Source: Planctomycetota bacterium
Lineage (GTDB): Bacteria; Planctomycetota; Phycisphaerae; Phycisphaerales; SM1A02
Assembly: GCA_902521645.1 (NCBI GenBank)
Contig: CABYSN010000005.1
Span: 1-44,708, forward strand
Direction: 5' to 3'
DNA length: 44,708 nt
Part shown: piece after piece, positions 16,893-24,731 of the stretch
Layout: each line of letters starts with the position of its first letter
Position numbering within the stretch: the stretch's first letter is position 1
Program-made: the position numbers and the translations under genes
The notes under the pieces: model-generated
What the model saw: only the letters and a program-made list of their open reading frames with translations
What the model was told of the DNA's origin: nothing
The model's database searches: none

Positions 16893-17357
16893 TCAGTCGG
16901 ACGAGGACTTCGACTCGTCTTGCGTGGTGGACGTGCCATCATCGGTACCGGGATCCGCAAGCGACACCTTGTAGACGGCTCGTGACATGGCCGGTTCGAG
17001 CTGATCCGCATCGAGGACCACGAGCACTCGTCGATCGTCCTTTGTGAAGACGAGTTCGGATCGGGGGAACAGCCATGTCGATCGTTCGGTCGACCAGCCG
17101 TAGCTGGTGAATTTCGAGTCGATCGATTCGACCAGCTCGTTCATGTGCAGAATCGGTCCGACGAAGATGAAACGCCCGCCGACAAGCTCGCCCTTACGAC
17201 GCTTGATCTCGTAGCCAAGTCTCTGTTCCATGTCGGGGACGGTCGGAATGTCCGAAGCCAGGACCACATCGGGCTGGGAACTGCATCCCGCACCGGAGAA
17301 GGAGAGACTCAGAAGAATCAGAACCGCCATGATGAGTGGAAATGAGAATCGAATCAT
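16893..17357 (-). CDS. Hypothetical exported protein, probable lipoprotein
   Basis: A 154-residue protein with a hydrophobic signal (FPLIMAVLILLSLSFSGAGC); Cys25 is a plausible lipid-attachment residue, although the lipobox is not canonical. The mature part contains a mixed alpha/beta domain (for example YEIKRRKGELVGGRFIFVG and RRVLVVLDADQLEP) and a Ser/Asp/Thr-rich C-terminal tail. No family is recognised. It sits directly upstream of murJ, so an envelope role is plausible. TATCCT ends exactly 6 nt before the ATG and no Shine-Dalgarno sequence is visible. Confidence 0.68.
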   Translation of the reverse strand: MIRFSFPLIMAVLILLSLSFSGAGCSSQPDVVLASDIPTVPDMEQRLGYEIKRRKGELVGGRFIFVGPILHMNELVESIDSKFTSYGWSTERSTWLFPRSELVFTKDDRRVLVVLDADQLEPAMSRAVYKVSLADPGTDDGTSTTQDESKSSSD

Positions 17358-17363
17358 GAGTGA

Positions 17364-17369
17364 AGGATA
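17364..17369 (-). promoter_or_regulatory. Candidate -10 box for a leaderless transcript (lipoprotein-murJ)
   Basis: On the minus strand TATCCT is followed by exactly 6 nt and the ATG at 17357. This is the spacing expected when transcription starts at the A of the start codon. No ribosome-binding site is visible. Confidence 0.45.
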
Positions 17370-17411
17370 CGGTGAATCGCCTCCTCGCGAATGACGAATC
17401 CGTTTTCAACG

Positions 17412-17460
17412 CTCCCAGTCAGGGAGACCGGAGGGTCCTGCCCCCGTCATCATGATGGGG
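17412..17460 (-). terminator. Tandem hairpins after the VanZ-like gene
   Basis: Two small hairpins occupy the gap after the VanZ-like stop codon (17463). The first, at 17442-17460, pairs CCCCGTC with GATGGGG around a 5-nt loop, with one G-U pair. The second, at 17412-17426, pairs CTCCC with GGGAG around 5 nt. Neither is followed by a strong T run. Their position just after the stop suggests transcription termination or mRNA 3'-end protection. Confidence 0.35.
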
Positions 17461-17462
17461 TG

Positions 17463-18383
17463 TCAGATTCTTCGAGCCAGATTCTTCAGCAGAAGGCGCA
17501 GGTAGATCGCTGTTCCAAGGGCCAGAATCAGAGAGAGGAGCGTCCCCTGCTCTTCGAACACCAGGATTTCGAGGAAGGACTCCGCTGCCAGACGGTTCCA
17601 GATCAGACGTTCGAAGACGAGGAGAAAGAGCCACATGCCCATGAAGCAGAGGGATGCAGGAATGAAACTGCTGCGAAAGGTGGATCTGAACCAGGACTCG
17701 AGGCAGTCGAGTTTCTCGACCTGACCGAGTCGTTTCGATTCGAACCGAAAACCTGATCGAAATGCGAGAAGCATGGCTGGACCGCCAAGAGCCAGACCCC
17801 CGAGAATCAATGCCACCATGGCGTTCGATCCTTCGACACCTCGAGAGCGAAGCATGATGAAATCAATTGCAATCGCCATCGATCCACCGAGCAGTACACC
17901 GACCGATCCAGTGGTGAGGATCACCAGACAGGCCTCCGGGCGAGCGATGAGGGAGAAGGAGATTCGAGCCCAAAGCGTCCGAATCTCATCACCACGGAAT
18001 CCATGCACAGGACCAAGCGCTTGAATCATGGCCGCGAATCCGATGACGCCCATGACCCCGGCTTCCACATCATGAAGACTGTACGTACGACCGACACTCA
18101 GAGTCGCTTGTGTGATCTCGATCAGAAAACAGACACCGATGCCGATACCGACGAGCGGGAAGAAGCCGGTCACCCAGCCGGAGATCCAGAAGCAGAAGAC
18201 CATCAGTCCGAAGGCGTAGAAGTGAGTCAGCTTGTCGAAAAAGCCGTCGGGACCTCCTAAATCAAGACGAGGCCAGTGCATGCCCACGATCAAGGCGATC
18301 AGGTAGATGATGGAGACGGCTCGCAGGTGCTTCAAAGCCAGACGCCGGCAGCGTTGCGAATCAGCCGATGGATCGTGACTCAT
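17463..18383 (-). CDS. VanZ-like membrane protein
   Basis: A 306-residue membrane protein. The N-terminal ~150 residues match the VanZ-like family: an initial membrane helix (VSIIYLIALIVGMHWP), then DKLTHFYAFGLMVFCFW, and the acidic/polar motif EITQATLSVGRTYSLHDVEAGVMGV, where VanZ proteins keep E, Q, R and D. Two further membrane pairs and an amphipathic middle region follow. VanZ-like proteins are linked to envelope properties and glycopeptide tolerance, but most have no proven activity. The ATG at 18383 has a GGAG upstream; a TTG at 18401 would overlap the parA stop. It follows parA by 14 nt. Confidence 0.78.
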   Translation of the reverse strand: MSHDPSADSQRCRRLALKHLRAVSIIYLIALIVGMHWPRLDLGGPDGFFDKLTHFYAFGLMVFCFWISGWVTGFFPLVGIGIGVCFLIEITQATLSVGRTYSLHDVEAGVMGVIGFAAMIQALGPVHGFRGDEIRTLWARISFSLIARPEACLVILTTGSVGVLLGGSMAIAIDFIMLRSRGVEGSNAMVALILGGLALGGPAMLLAFRSGFRFESKRLGQVEKLDCLESWFRSTFRSSFIPASLCFMGMWLFLLVFERLIWNRLAAESFLEILVFEEQGTLLSLILALGTAIYLRLLLKNLARRI

Positions 18384-18397
18384 CGAGACGCTCCGTC

Positions 18398-19435
18398 TCA
18401 ACCCGAATTCTTGGATTTGGGTGCCTCGGCCTCGTCGGCCTGGATCCTGGGCTCGACGGAGATCGTTCCTGCGGCGATGGAGGGATCCATGTGATCCTTG
18501 GGTTCGGAAACCGGTGCCGTCGCGCCGGACACTGGCGTCTCAGGCATCTCGGAAGGAGTGGTCGCGGATTCCGATCCGCCGACGACATCGTCTCTGGAGC
18601 CATCTTCGGACTGGGAGACGATCCTCTCGGCAAGCGTCCTGTAGTCGAGCGCACCTGGGCACCAGGGTGCGTAGTCGAAGATGGTCTGACCGAAACTCGG
18701 AGCTTCCGCCAGTTTGATGTTCTTTCGAATGGCCGGACGAAGCACCTTCGCATGAGCCGACAACATGGGATTCCCGCGATTCTCCTCGAAGAATCCGTCG
18801 AGTTCACCCACCACTTCACGAACGAGCGTGGAATGCTTCTCATGCATGCAGAGAATCACACCGCTCACCTTCAGATCGACGTTCACTCCGTTCCGGCAGA
18901 CTTCACCCACGGTTTCAAGAAGCTTGCTGAAACCCTGCATGGCGAGGAAATGCGCCTGCATCGGAACATAGACCTCCTGTGCCATCGAAAGCGCGTTGAG
19001 TGTCAGGGTCCCGAGGCTCGGCGGACAATCGAGCAGGATGTAGTCGTAGTCGCCCATGTGAGGAGCGAACTTCGCCTCCAGTCGTTTCAGTCGATCGGGA
19101 TCATTGGCCAACTCGATCTCGGCTGCGGCCAGATCGACCCGTGATGGTATGCAATCGAGATTCGGACGCACCTTCACCATCACCTGCTCGAGCGGAACCT
19201 CGGGTTCGAGGAGAAGCTCATAGACGGTGTCTCCGACACTCTCGCCATCGAGACCGAGGTGCAGGGAGAGATGGCCCTGTGGATCCATGTCGATGAGACA
19301 GACCCGCTTTCCCATTTCAGCAAGCGCGGCACCGATGTTGACCGTGGAGGTGGTCTTACCCACTCCACCCTTCTGGTTGAGCAGGGCGATCACCCGGGGG
19401 TGTCGAGGTGGTGCGGCATTGTTGGTCTGACTCAT
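18398..19435 (-). CDS. ParA/Soj-family ATPase
   Basis: A 345-residue deviant Walker ATPase of the ParA family, which binds DNA as an ATP-dependent dimer and positions chromosomes, plasmids or protein complexes. The deviant Walker A KGGVGKTT is at residues 22-29, followed by VCLIDMDPQGH, YDYILLDCPPSLG and the helix with VLRPAIRKNIKLAEAPS. The ATPase core ends near residue 275. The last ~70 residues are a low-complexity Ser/Pro/Glu/Asp/Thr tail not present in typical Soj. No parB or parS-like inverted repeat is seen next to it. TATACT lies 6 nt before the ATG. The cargo is unknown. Confidence 0.92.
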   Translation of the reverse strand: MSQTNNAAPPRHPRVIALLNQKGGVGKTTSTVNIGAALAEMGKRVCLIDMDPQGHLSLHLGLDGESVGDTVYELLLEPEVPLEQVMVKVRPNLDCIPSRVDLAAAEIELANDPDRLKRLEAKFAPHMGDYDYILLDCPPSLGTLTLNALSMAQEVYVPMQAHFLAMQGFSKLLETVGEVCRNGVNVDLKVSGVILCMHEKHSTLVREVVGELDGFFEENRGNPMLSAHAKVLRPAIRKNIKLAEAPSFGQTIFDYAPWCPGALDYRTLAERIVSQSEDGSRDDVVGGSESATTPSEMPETPVSGATAPVSEPKDHMDPSIAAGTISVEPRIQADEAEAPKSKNSG

Positions 19436-19441
19436 GCTTCA

Positions 19442-19447
19442 AGTATA
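19442..19447 (-). promoter_or_regulatory. Candidate -10 box for leaderless parA mRNA
   Basis: On the minus strand TATACT, five of six matches to the -10 consensus, is followed by 6 nt (TGAAGC) and the ATG at 19435. No Shine-Dalgarno sequence and no clear -35 box are seen. It is the clearest example of the leaderless arrangement in the window. Confidence 0.55.
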
Positions 19448-19474
19448 GGGAAGCGGCGTCTTCAGGAGGGTTTC

Positions 19475-21154
19475 TCAACGCCCAGAGGGTCGGATGTCTC
19501 CCCATTGCCCGAGTTCCACGAGAAAGATGGGTGGTGTGGTCTCCCAGGTCGGGAGTGATCCGCCGGCGATGGATCGAATCGTGCCGTCGATGACGCGAAG
19601 GATTCCGATCTGAATCGAATCAGGAAAATCAGGGTGCGCCGAGAGACTGATCAGGGAAGGATCGATCGTGACCGTCGCCCGCCATCGATCGGGAAAGCGC
19701 CGAACCACGGCGTCGACTCCACGAAGACGACCTCCTCCGGGAGTGAATTCAAGCGATCCATCCGAGGAAAGCGTGACCACCCGGACCGGGACGTCGATCG
19801 GTCCGAAATGAAGTTCGATGAGGTCGCCATCATCATCGCCCTCAGGATCCCGGAGGCATTCGATGAAGATCTCCCATCGATCCCGATATTTACGGAGGAT
19901 CGCCGCTGTTCCGGATTGCATGCGAAGCACGTCACGACGATCCGACCAGGCTTCCTCGAGAGTCATGGGAACCAGAAAAGGACCGAACTGAACACCCGGT
20001 GGTCGAGCCACGATGAGGTTCGCTTCGAATATGAGACGCCTCTCGAAGTTCCCGCAGCCGATGACCAGCGTGTCACTGGTCCGACGTGAGGCGGTTTGAA
20101 AAGGAAGCGTGGAATCCGGCTTCGCGGGTCGATCCATGTCGACATGCAGGATGCTCCGGGGCGGCACGAGAGCACCGCTTGGAATGGGGTCTCCCTCCAC
20201 CCATTGCATTCGTACGACCTGCTCACCATCGGTCGGATTGACGATGGCGAAACGAATCCGGTTTCCGGATCCTGTGACCGGCCAGATGATCAATGGAAAA
20301 CGTGCATCGAGATAGGAGAGCAGAGATCGGACCGCAAGACGATCGGAGCGTTCGAGGTCGAGCACGAGCATCAGGATGGATCGGAGCTCCGAGGGATCGG
20401 TGATCCAGGCCGCGACCGAAGCCCCATCGGCGGTGCGACAGCGAGTGATGAGCAGATCGACGAGCTCCTCGGCCGTTCCGGGGCTTTCTCGACGCAGACG
20501 GTGCAGACCCGCCCTCCAGAGCTCGGCCAGATTACGCGCAAGGATCCTCTCGCCATCCCCGCCGGGGATCACGGGCGGCCGCGCGCCTGCTCGCTCGGCC
20601 AGAAGGGCCCATCGCCACCAGTTGGCCGGGTCATCCAGCATGGGCCACTCAGGGCCGACTTGCGCCTTCATCTGCTTGCCGAACAGAGGTGGAGCCGGAG
20701 GGATCCAGCGTGGACGAATGATCGTCGAGTTCAGACGAAGCGTCCCCTGATAGTCGTCCTTGAGATCACAGACGAGCGCACCGACGGCTGATTGCCTCTC
20801 GATCGCGGTGACCGGTGGTTGCGTCAACCGAATCGCGAAACTGGAACTGGTCCAACCTCGAGCGCGAGCACCTTCATCCGAAGCGAGCCAGAGCACGGCA
20901 GTACGGATCGGACCTCCATCATCACGCTCCAGAAGGACCTCGACTGGGAGATCTCGAAGAGCCTGATCGGGATCGGGCATGATGGGAATCACGAGATGAC
21001 CGCCGATCACGACCGAAGGTCGATCGTCGATGATCTGCAATGGCACGTCAGCACGGGCCGAGGGCTCCGAGCAGGCCACGCCATCGAGCACATGGAGACC
21101 GAAGAGCATCAGTCCGATCAGCAGATTGGTTGTCGGGAATGATCGATGATTCAT
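19475..21154 (-). CDS. Large secreted protein of unknown function
   Basis: A 559-residue protein with an N-terminal signal segment (FPTTNLLIGLMLFGLHVLDGVACS, ~5-30), so it is exported and may be a lipoprotein. The N-terminal third looks beta-rich (VVIGGHLVIPI, TLRLNSTIIRPRWIPP). The middle is helical (residues ~180-290). The C-terminal part is again beta-rich and ends in a domain of ~150 residues (WEIFIECLRDPEGDDD, WRATVTIDPSLISL) that resembles carbohydrate-binding family 9 folds, although I cannot confirm this. Start ATG 21154 was chosen because the signal peptide begins there. No family name can be assigned. It lies 39 nt upstream of parA on the same strand, but parA appears to have its own promoter. 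Confidence 0.72.
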   Translation of the reverse strand: MNHRSFPTTNLLIGLMLFGLHVLDGVACSEPSARADVPLQIIDDRPSVVIGGHLVIPIMPDPDQALRDLPVEVLLERDDGGPIRTAVLWLASDEGARARGWTSSSFAIRLTQPPVTAIERQSAVGALVCDLKDDYQGTLRLNSTIIRPRWIPPAPPLFGKQMKAQVGPEWPMLDDPANWWRWALLAERAGARPPVIPGGDGERILARNLAELWRAGLHRLRRESPGTAEELVDLLITRCRTADGASVAAWITDPSELRSILMLVLDLERSDRLAVRSLLSYLDARFPLIIWPVTGSGNRIRFAIVNPTDGEQVVRMQWVEGDPIPSGALVPPRSILHVDMDRPAKPDSTLPFQTASRRTSDTLVIGCGNFERRLIFEANLIVARPPGVQFGPFLVPMTLEEAWSDRRDVLRMQSGTAAILRKYRDRWEIFIECLRDPEGDDDGDLIELHFGPIDVPVRVVTLSSDGSLEFTPGGGRLRGVDAVVRRFPDRWRATVTIDPSLISLSAHPDFPDSIQIGILRVIDGTIRSIAGGSLPTWETTPPIFLVELGQWGDIRPSGR

Positions 21155-21248
21155 TTCGATAGACTCTGAGAACCGACAAGGATGACCGCGAGAGCGAGCA
21201 GGCCTGAACCGTACCGGCATTTTAGCCGATCAGAGGAAAGGAATAGAC

Positions 21249-21953
21249 GTGGCAGAGGAATCCGTTCCACTATTCAAGAGACACAGTCTTCCCGAACACG
21301 CTGATCCACTTGAACAGGCAGCCGGATTCCGTCAGTTGATGGAAGGACGTCGTTCGGTGCGTGAGTTCAGTGATCGCGATGTCCCGGAAAGCCTCGTGCG
21401 AGAACTGATTCGGACCGCGGGCACGGCACCCAGCGGAGCAAACAAGCAGCCATGGCGATTCGTGGCGGTGAAGGACGCCAAACTCAAATCGAAGATCAGG
21501 GCCGCCGCGGAAGCGGAGGAGAGACTCTTCTACGAGAAGCGGGCGAGTCAGACCTGGCTCGATGATCTCAAGCCCTTCATGACGGACGCTGAAAAACCTT
21601 TCATCGAAAAAGCCCCCTGGATCATCGTCGTGTTCAAGGTGATGGGTCCGGATCCCGATCAGCCCCTGGACGATGACAATGGACGGGTCTACTACGTCAA
21701 CGAATCCGTGGGGATCGCCTGCGGCATGTTTCTGGCTGCGGCACACAATGCAGGACTGGCCACGCTGACCCACACGCCGAGCCCGATGAAGTTCCTGACC
21801 GGCATTCTCGAACGCCCGGGGAATGAACGCCCCTTCCTGCTGATTCCGCTCGGATACCCGGCCGCGGACTGCATGGTTCCGGACATCGGACGCAAGGACA
21901 TCGACCAGATCCTGACGATCGATCTCGGCACGGATCAGTCGACCACGGGATGA
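21249..21953 (+). CDS. Nitroreductase-superfamily flavoprotein, iodotyrosine deiodinase-like
   Basis: A 234-residue FMN protein. The FMN-binding blocks are RRSVREFSDRDVP (34-46) and APSGANKQPWRFVAV (60-74), plus the C-terminal LIPLGYPAADCMVPDIGRK. Unlike ordinary nitroreductases, it has the lid EERLFYEKRASQTWLDDLK, whose Glu91, Tyr95 and Lys116 keep the same spacing as Glu157, Tyr161 and Lys182, the residues of human iodotyrosine deiodinase that bind the zwitterionic amino-acid part of halotyrosine. The expected activity is therefore reductive dehalogenation of halotyrosines, or a related reaction. The start is GTG 21249 with AAAGGA upstream. The 3' end overlaps the convergent gene by 19 nt. 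The superfamily is certain; the IYD subfamily is likely. Confidence 0.9.
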   Translation: MAEESVPLFKRHSLPEHADPLEQAAGFRQLMEGRRSVREFSDRDVPESLVRELIRTAGTAPSGANKQPWRFVAVKDAKLKSKIRAAAEAEERLFYEKRASQTWLDDLKPFMTDAEKPFIEKAPWIIVVFKVMGPDPDQPLDDDNGRVYYVNESVGIACGMFLAAAHNAGLATLTHTPSPMKFLTGILERPGNERPFLLIPLGYPAADCMVPDIGRKDIDQILTIDLGTDQSTTG

Positions 21954-22486
21954 CGTTCCAGATGGCCCGCGATGAGACTGCGGAGTCTGTCACCGCGGTA
22001 CGTCGGATCGGTATGAAACCGAGGCATCGAATTGTCACCGGGGATTTCATCGACATATCGAAGTTCGGGATTGTCCTCCAGAAACAGCAGAATGTTCGCT
22101 GTGGTGGGTCCGACCATCTCATCTCGATTTCGCAGTGGCCTCGATCCGGGAGCGGGCTCGTCGAGAAATGCCGGTGGTCCGATGTGAAAAACGGTTCCGG
22201 GAGGCACTTCGGGTATGAAGCGATTGCCCCAGCTTCGATAGACCGAGCGATCGAAGACCGCGAAGAGATTTCCACTGGAACGGAAGAAAGGACCGGAAGA
22301 ACCGATCGCCTGGTAGACACGATCGAAGCCATTTCCGATGGAAAGACCGAGAGGCTGGACCTGCAATCCCGAGGAGAGCGGTCCGACATCCTCGGTGCCC
22401 GAATCGACCACACGAAGATCAACAGGATCCTGCGCCGCACAGAAGGATGCCATGACTCCGAGAATGATCGCAAGACGAATCGCCAT
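21935..22486 (-). CDS. Small exported hypothetical protein
   Basis: A 183-residue protein with a signal peptide (MAIRLAIILGVMASFCAAQ, cleavage after about residue 18). The mature domain contains several aromatic/Gly turns (GNGFDRVYQAIGSSGPFFR, RSWGNRFIPEVPPGTVFHIG) and a helical C-terminus with conserved-looking MPRFHTDPTYRGDRLRSLI. No family is recognised. The ATG at 22486 is chosen because it starts the signal peptide; GGAGAG lies about 10 nt upstream. It follows birA after 51 nt on the same strand. Its last 19 nt overlap the convergent deiodinase-like gene. Confidence 0.65.
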   Translation of the reverse strand: MAIRLAIILGVMASFCAAQDPVDLRVVDSGTEDVGPLSSGLQVQPLGLSIGNGFDRVYQAIGSSGPFFRSSGNLFAVFDRSVYRSWGNRFIPEVPPGTVFHIGPPAFLDEPAPGSRPLRNRDEMVGPTTANILLFLEDNPELRYVDEIPGDNSMPRFHTDPTYRGDRLRSLIAGHLERHPVVD

Positions 22487-22537
22487 GGTCTGATTCTCTC
22501 CGAATCGAGGCACGATGTCATCCTCCATGAAGGACAT

Positions 22538-23308
22538 TCACCAGTCGATCAGGTGAACGCGATCGGAATCGATGGACTTCTCACCGGAATCGGTCTCCAG
22601 AAGAAGACCATTGACGGGATCGAGCGACTTCACCCTCCCCTTCAAACGACAGCCCTCGTGATCGAGAATGACCGTGGAGCCCGCGATCAGATCGAAATCA
22701 CGGAAGATCCGAGACAGTTCAGCGTCGTCGAGACGGAGCGCTTCCTCGAAGGCGACGATCAATCGGCGCTGTATCTCCAGTCGCGTGGCCTCGATTCCAT
22801 GATCGGCGAGCGATGAAGCGATGGAGGAGAGCTCGCCGGACCAGTTGCGTTTCAGAACGTTGACTCCGATTCCAACCACGGCGACGCCGTCCGCCTGCTC
22901 GATCAGGACGCCCGCGATCTTCTGGCGACCGTTCGGTGTCACCACGTAGAAATCATTCGGCCACTTGATGCCGCTGTGCAGGCCATGGGCTGCGAACATC
23001 GGCACCAGGACCTGAGCCACGGCGACCGCGGCCTGAGCACACAGACGCCGGGTGCATCCCGCTGGCACGACGAGACTCATCGCGACGCCTGCTCCGACTT
23101 CATCGGACCAGACGCGCCCATGCCGCCCACGGCCTGCGGTCTGGCGTGATGCCACAACCACGGTTCCAGGATGCGGTCCGTCCTGTCGGGCGAAATCCTG
23201 AGTTGACGCGGTCTCCTCGAGAACGACGACCCGATCGAATCCCACGAGAACCTCGACCACGGATTCGAGGACGTCGGGCCAGGTGCGATGTTCTTCGAAA
23301 TCGTTCAC
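22538..23308 (-). CDS. birA: Biotin-[acetyl-CoA carboxylase] ligase
   Basis: A 256-residue biotin protein ligase that activates biotin as biotinyl-5'-AMP and attaches it to the carrier lysine of acetyl-CoA carboxylase. The nucleotide/biotin motif GRGRHGRVW is at about residues 58-66. KWPNDFYV and KIAGVLIE form the rest of the active site, and a small C-terminal SH3-like domain ends with RVHLIDW. The N-terminal DNA-binding domain of E. coli BirA is absent, so this is a group I ligase without repressor function. The start overlaps the nadC stop by 4 nt (ATGA), which suggests translational coupling. Confidence 0.93.
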   Translation of the reverse strand: MNDFEEHRTWPDVLESVVEVLVGFDRVVVLEETASTQDFARQDGPHPGTVVVASRQTAGRGRHGRVWSDEVGAGVAMSLVVPAGCTRRLCAQAAVAVAQVLVPMFAAHGLHSGIKWPNDFYVVTPNGRQKIAGVLIEQADGVAVVGIGVNVLKRNWSGELSSIASSLADHGIEATRLEIQRRLIVAFEEALRLDDAELSRIFRDFDLIAGSTVILDHEGCRLKGRVKSLDPVNGLLLETDSGEKSIDSDRVHLIDW

Positions 23309-24225
23309 GCGAGGTCGAGTCCGAAATCGAGTTGCACCGATGAATGGGTCAGCGCGCCGACCGAAATTCGATCGATGCCGCTTTCAGCCACGGACCTGAT
23401 CGTCTCGAGCGTGATTCCTCCCGAAGCCTCAAGGAGGACGTCGGGAGCGAGAGCATCTCTTCTTTTCACGGCCGACATCATCGTCTTCGGAGACATGTTG
23501 TCGAGCAGGATGATGTCCACAAGGCCGTTTGCGATTCCGAGCACGGCATCCAGCTGTTCGAGATCATCGACTTCGATCTGCACGAAACTCGGATCGAGAT
23601 CGGATCGAGCACCCGGCAGCTCCCGAACGAGTCGGTCGGCGAATTCCGCAGGGGACAACGTTCCGACATGATTGTCCTTCACCAGGATCGCATCATGGAG
23701 ACCGAGACGATGCATCGATCCACCCCCGCAACGGACCGCATACTTTTCGAGGGAACGAAATCCGGGGGTGGTCTTCCTGGTGTCGCAGATGGACACGCCG
23801 GTTCCTTCCACCGCTGAAACGTATCGATGGGTGAGCGTCGCGACGCCACTGAGTCGTCCGAGCATGTTCAGAAGAATTCTCTCCACCGGAAGCAATCGAT
23901 TCAGAGGCCCGCTGATGCGACAGATGACGTCTCCCGTGAAGATGGCGGAACCATCGTCGATGGCCCACCACCAGGAGAGGTCTGGAGCGAGTCGGCGCAG
24001 GATGAGGTCCAGAACCGGGGTTCCGGAAAGCACCCCGTCATGTCGCGTCACGATTTCGGCGGAGACGATCTCGAGAGGATTCACCATCGATTGGGTGGTG
24101 ATATCGCCTTTCTCTCCAAGATCTTCTGAGGCGGCGAGCGAGATGAGTCCGTCAAGATGGTCCGAATTCACCAGAACATCGAAGAGTTCGGGCAGATCGA
24201 GGGATTCGAGGTCGGTCATGGTCAT
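23305..24225 (-). CDS. nadC: Nicotinate-nucleotide pyrophosphorylase (quinolinate phosphoribosyltransferase)
   Basis: A 306-residue NadC that converts quinolinate and PRPP to nicotinate mononucleotide in NAD synthesis. Diagnostic sequence is TRKTTPGFRSLEKYAVRCGG followed by HRLGLHDAILVKDNH. The C-terminal barrel has the phosphate-binding VLLEASGGI and GVDRISVGALTHS-like text, and length is normal. nadA and nadB are not in the window. Two in-frame ATGs (24225 and 24219) exist. TAAGTT lies 6 nt before the first and no Shine-Dalgarno sequence is seen, so the first is chosen. It heads a nadC-birA pair. Confidence 0.95.
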   Translation of the reverse strand: MTMTDLESLDLPELFDVLVNSDHLDGLISLAASEDLGEKGDITTQSMVNPLEIVSAEIVTRHDGVLSGTPVLDLILRRLAPDLSWWWAIDDGSAIFTGDVICRISGPLNRLLPVERILLNMLGRLSGVATLTHRYVSAVEGTGVSICDTRKTTPGFRSLEKYAVRCGGGSMHRLGLHDAILVKDNHVGTLSPAEFADRLVRELPGARSDLDPSFVQIEVDDLEQLDAVLGIANGLVDIILLDNMSPKTMMSAVKRRDALAPDVLLEASGGITLETIRSVAESGIDRISVGALTHSSVQLDFGLDLA

Positions 24226-24231
24226 CGCTCG

Positions 24232-24237
24232 AACTTA
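24232..24237 (-). promoter_or_regulatory. Candidate -10 box for leaderless nadC-birA mRNA
   Basis: On the minus strand TAAGTT, then 6 nt, then the ATG at 24225. It lies in the 77-bp divergent region shared with the HIT gene, which has the same arrangement on the other strand. Confidence 0.42.
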
Positions 24238-24290
24238 CTCGATCAGTCTCAGGAACGCAGCAGAAGAAAGCATTCCGATGCCGGAAGCGT

Positions 24291-24296
24291 TAGATT
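24291..24296 (+). promoter_or_regulatory. Candidate -10 box for leaderless HIT-protein mRNA
   Basis: TAGATT is followed by 6 nt (TCACAC) and the ATG at 24303. The nearest purine-rich sequence, GGAAG, is about 15 nt from the ATG and too far to serve as a ribosome-binding site. Confidence 0.45.
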
Positions 24297-24302
24297 TCAC
24301 AC

Positions 24303-24731
24303 ATGCAGACAGATGACGATGACACGATTTTCTCCCGAATCCTTCGTGGCGAGATCCCCTGCCACAGGGTCTATGAAGACGAACACGTTCTGGCGTTCCT
24401 CGACGTGGGCCCTTTGAGCCGCGGGCATCTCCTGGTGATCCCGAAGGAGACGAAGCCCTTTCTTCACCAACTCAGCGACGAATCAGCGGCCGCGCTGGGA
24501 AGAGCACTGCCGAAAATCGCTCGCGGACTCATGAAAGCCACCGGCGCGACCGCCTACAACGTCCTTCAGAACAACGGCAGGGACGCGCATCAGGAGGTGA
24601 TGCATGTTCACTTCCACATCATTCCGAAATACGAGGACGGCACGGGATTGGACCTCACATGGAAATCCACGCGACTTTCCGAGGGGGACTCTCTCGAGGA
24701 GCGGATCCGGGAGTGCATTTCGGACGACTAA
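24303..24731 (+). CDS. HIT-family nucleotide hydrolase
   Basis: A 142-residue histidine-triad protein of the HINT/Fhit-like branch, which hydrolyses nucleoside phosphoramidates or dinucleotides. The triad HVHFHIIP places His101, His103 and His105, with His103 the expected nucleophile position. The N-terminal FSRILRGEIPCHRVYEDE and RGHLLVIPKE are typical. Length is normal for a bacterial HIT protein. The stop overlaps the convergent CBM9-like gene by 4 nt (CTAA carries both stop codons). The physiological substrate is unknown. Confidence 0.93.
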   Translation: MQTDDDDTIFSRILRGEIPCHRVYEDEHVLAFLDVGPLSRGHLLVIPKETKPFLHQLSDESAAALGRALPKIARGLMKATGATAYNVLQNNGRDAHQEVMHVHFHIIPKYEDGTGLDLTWKSTRLSEGDSLEERIRECISDD

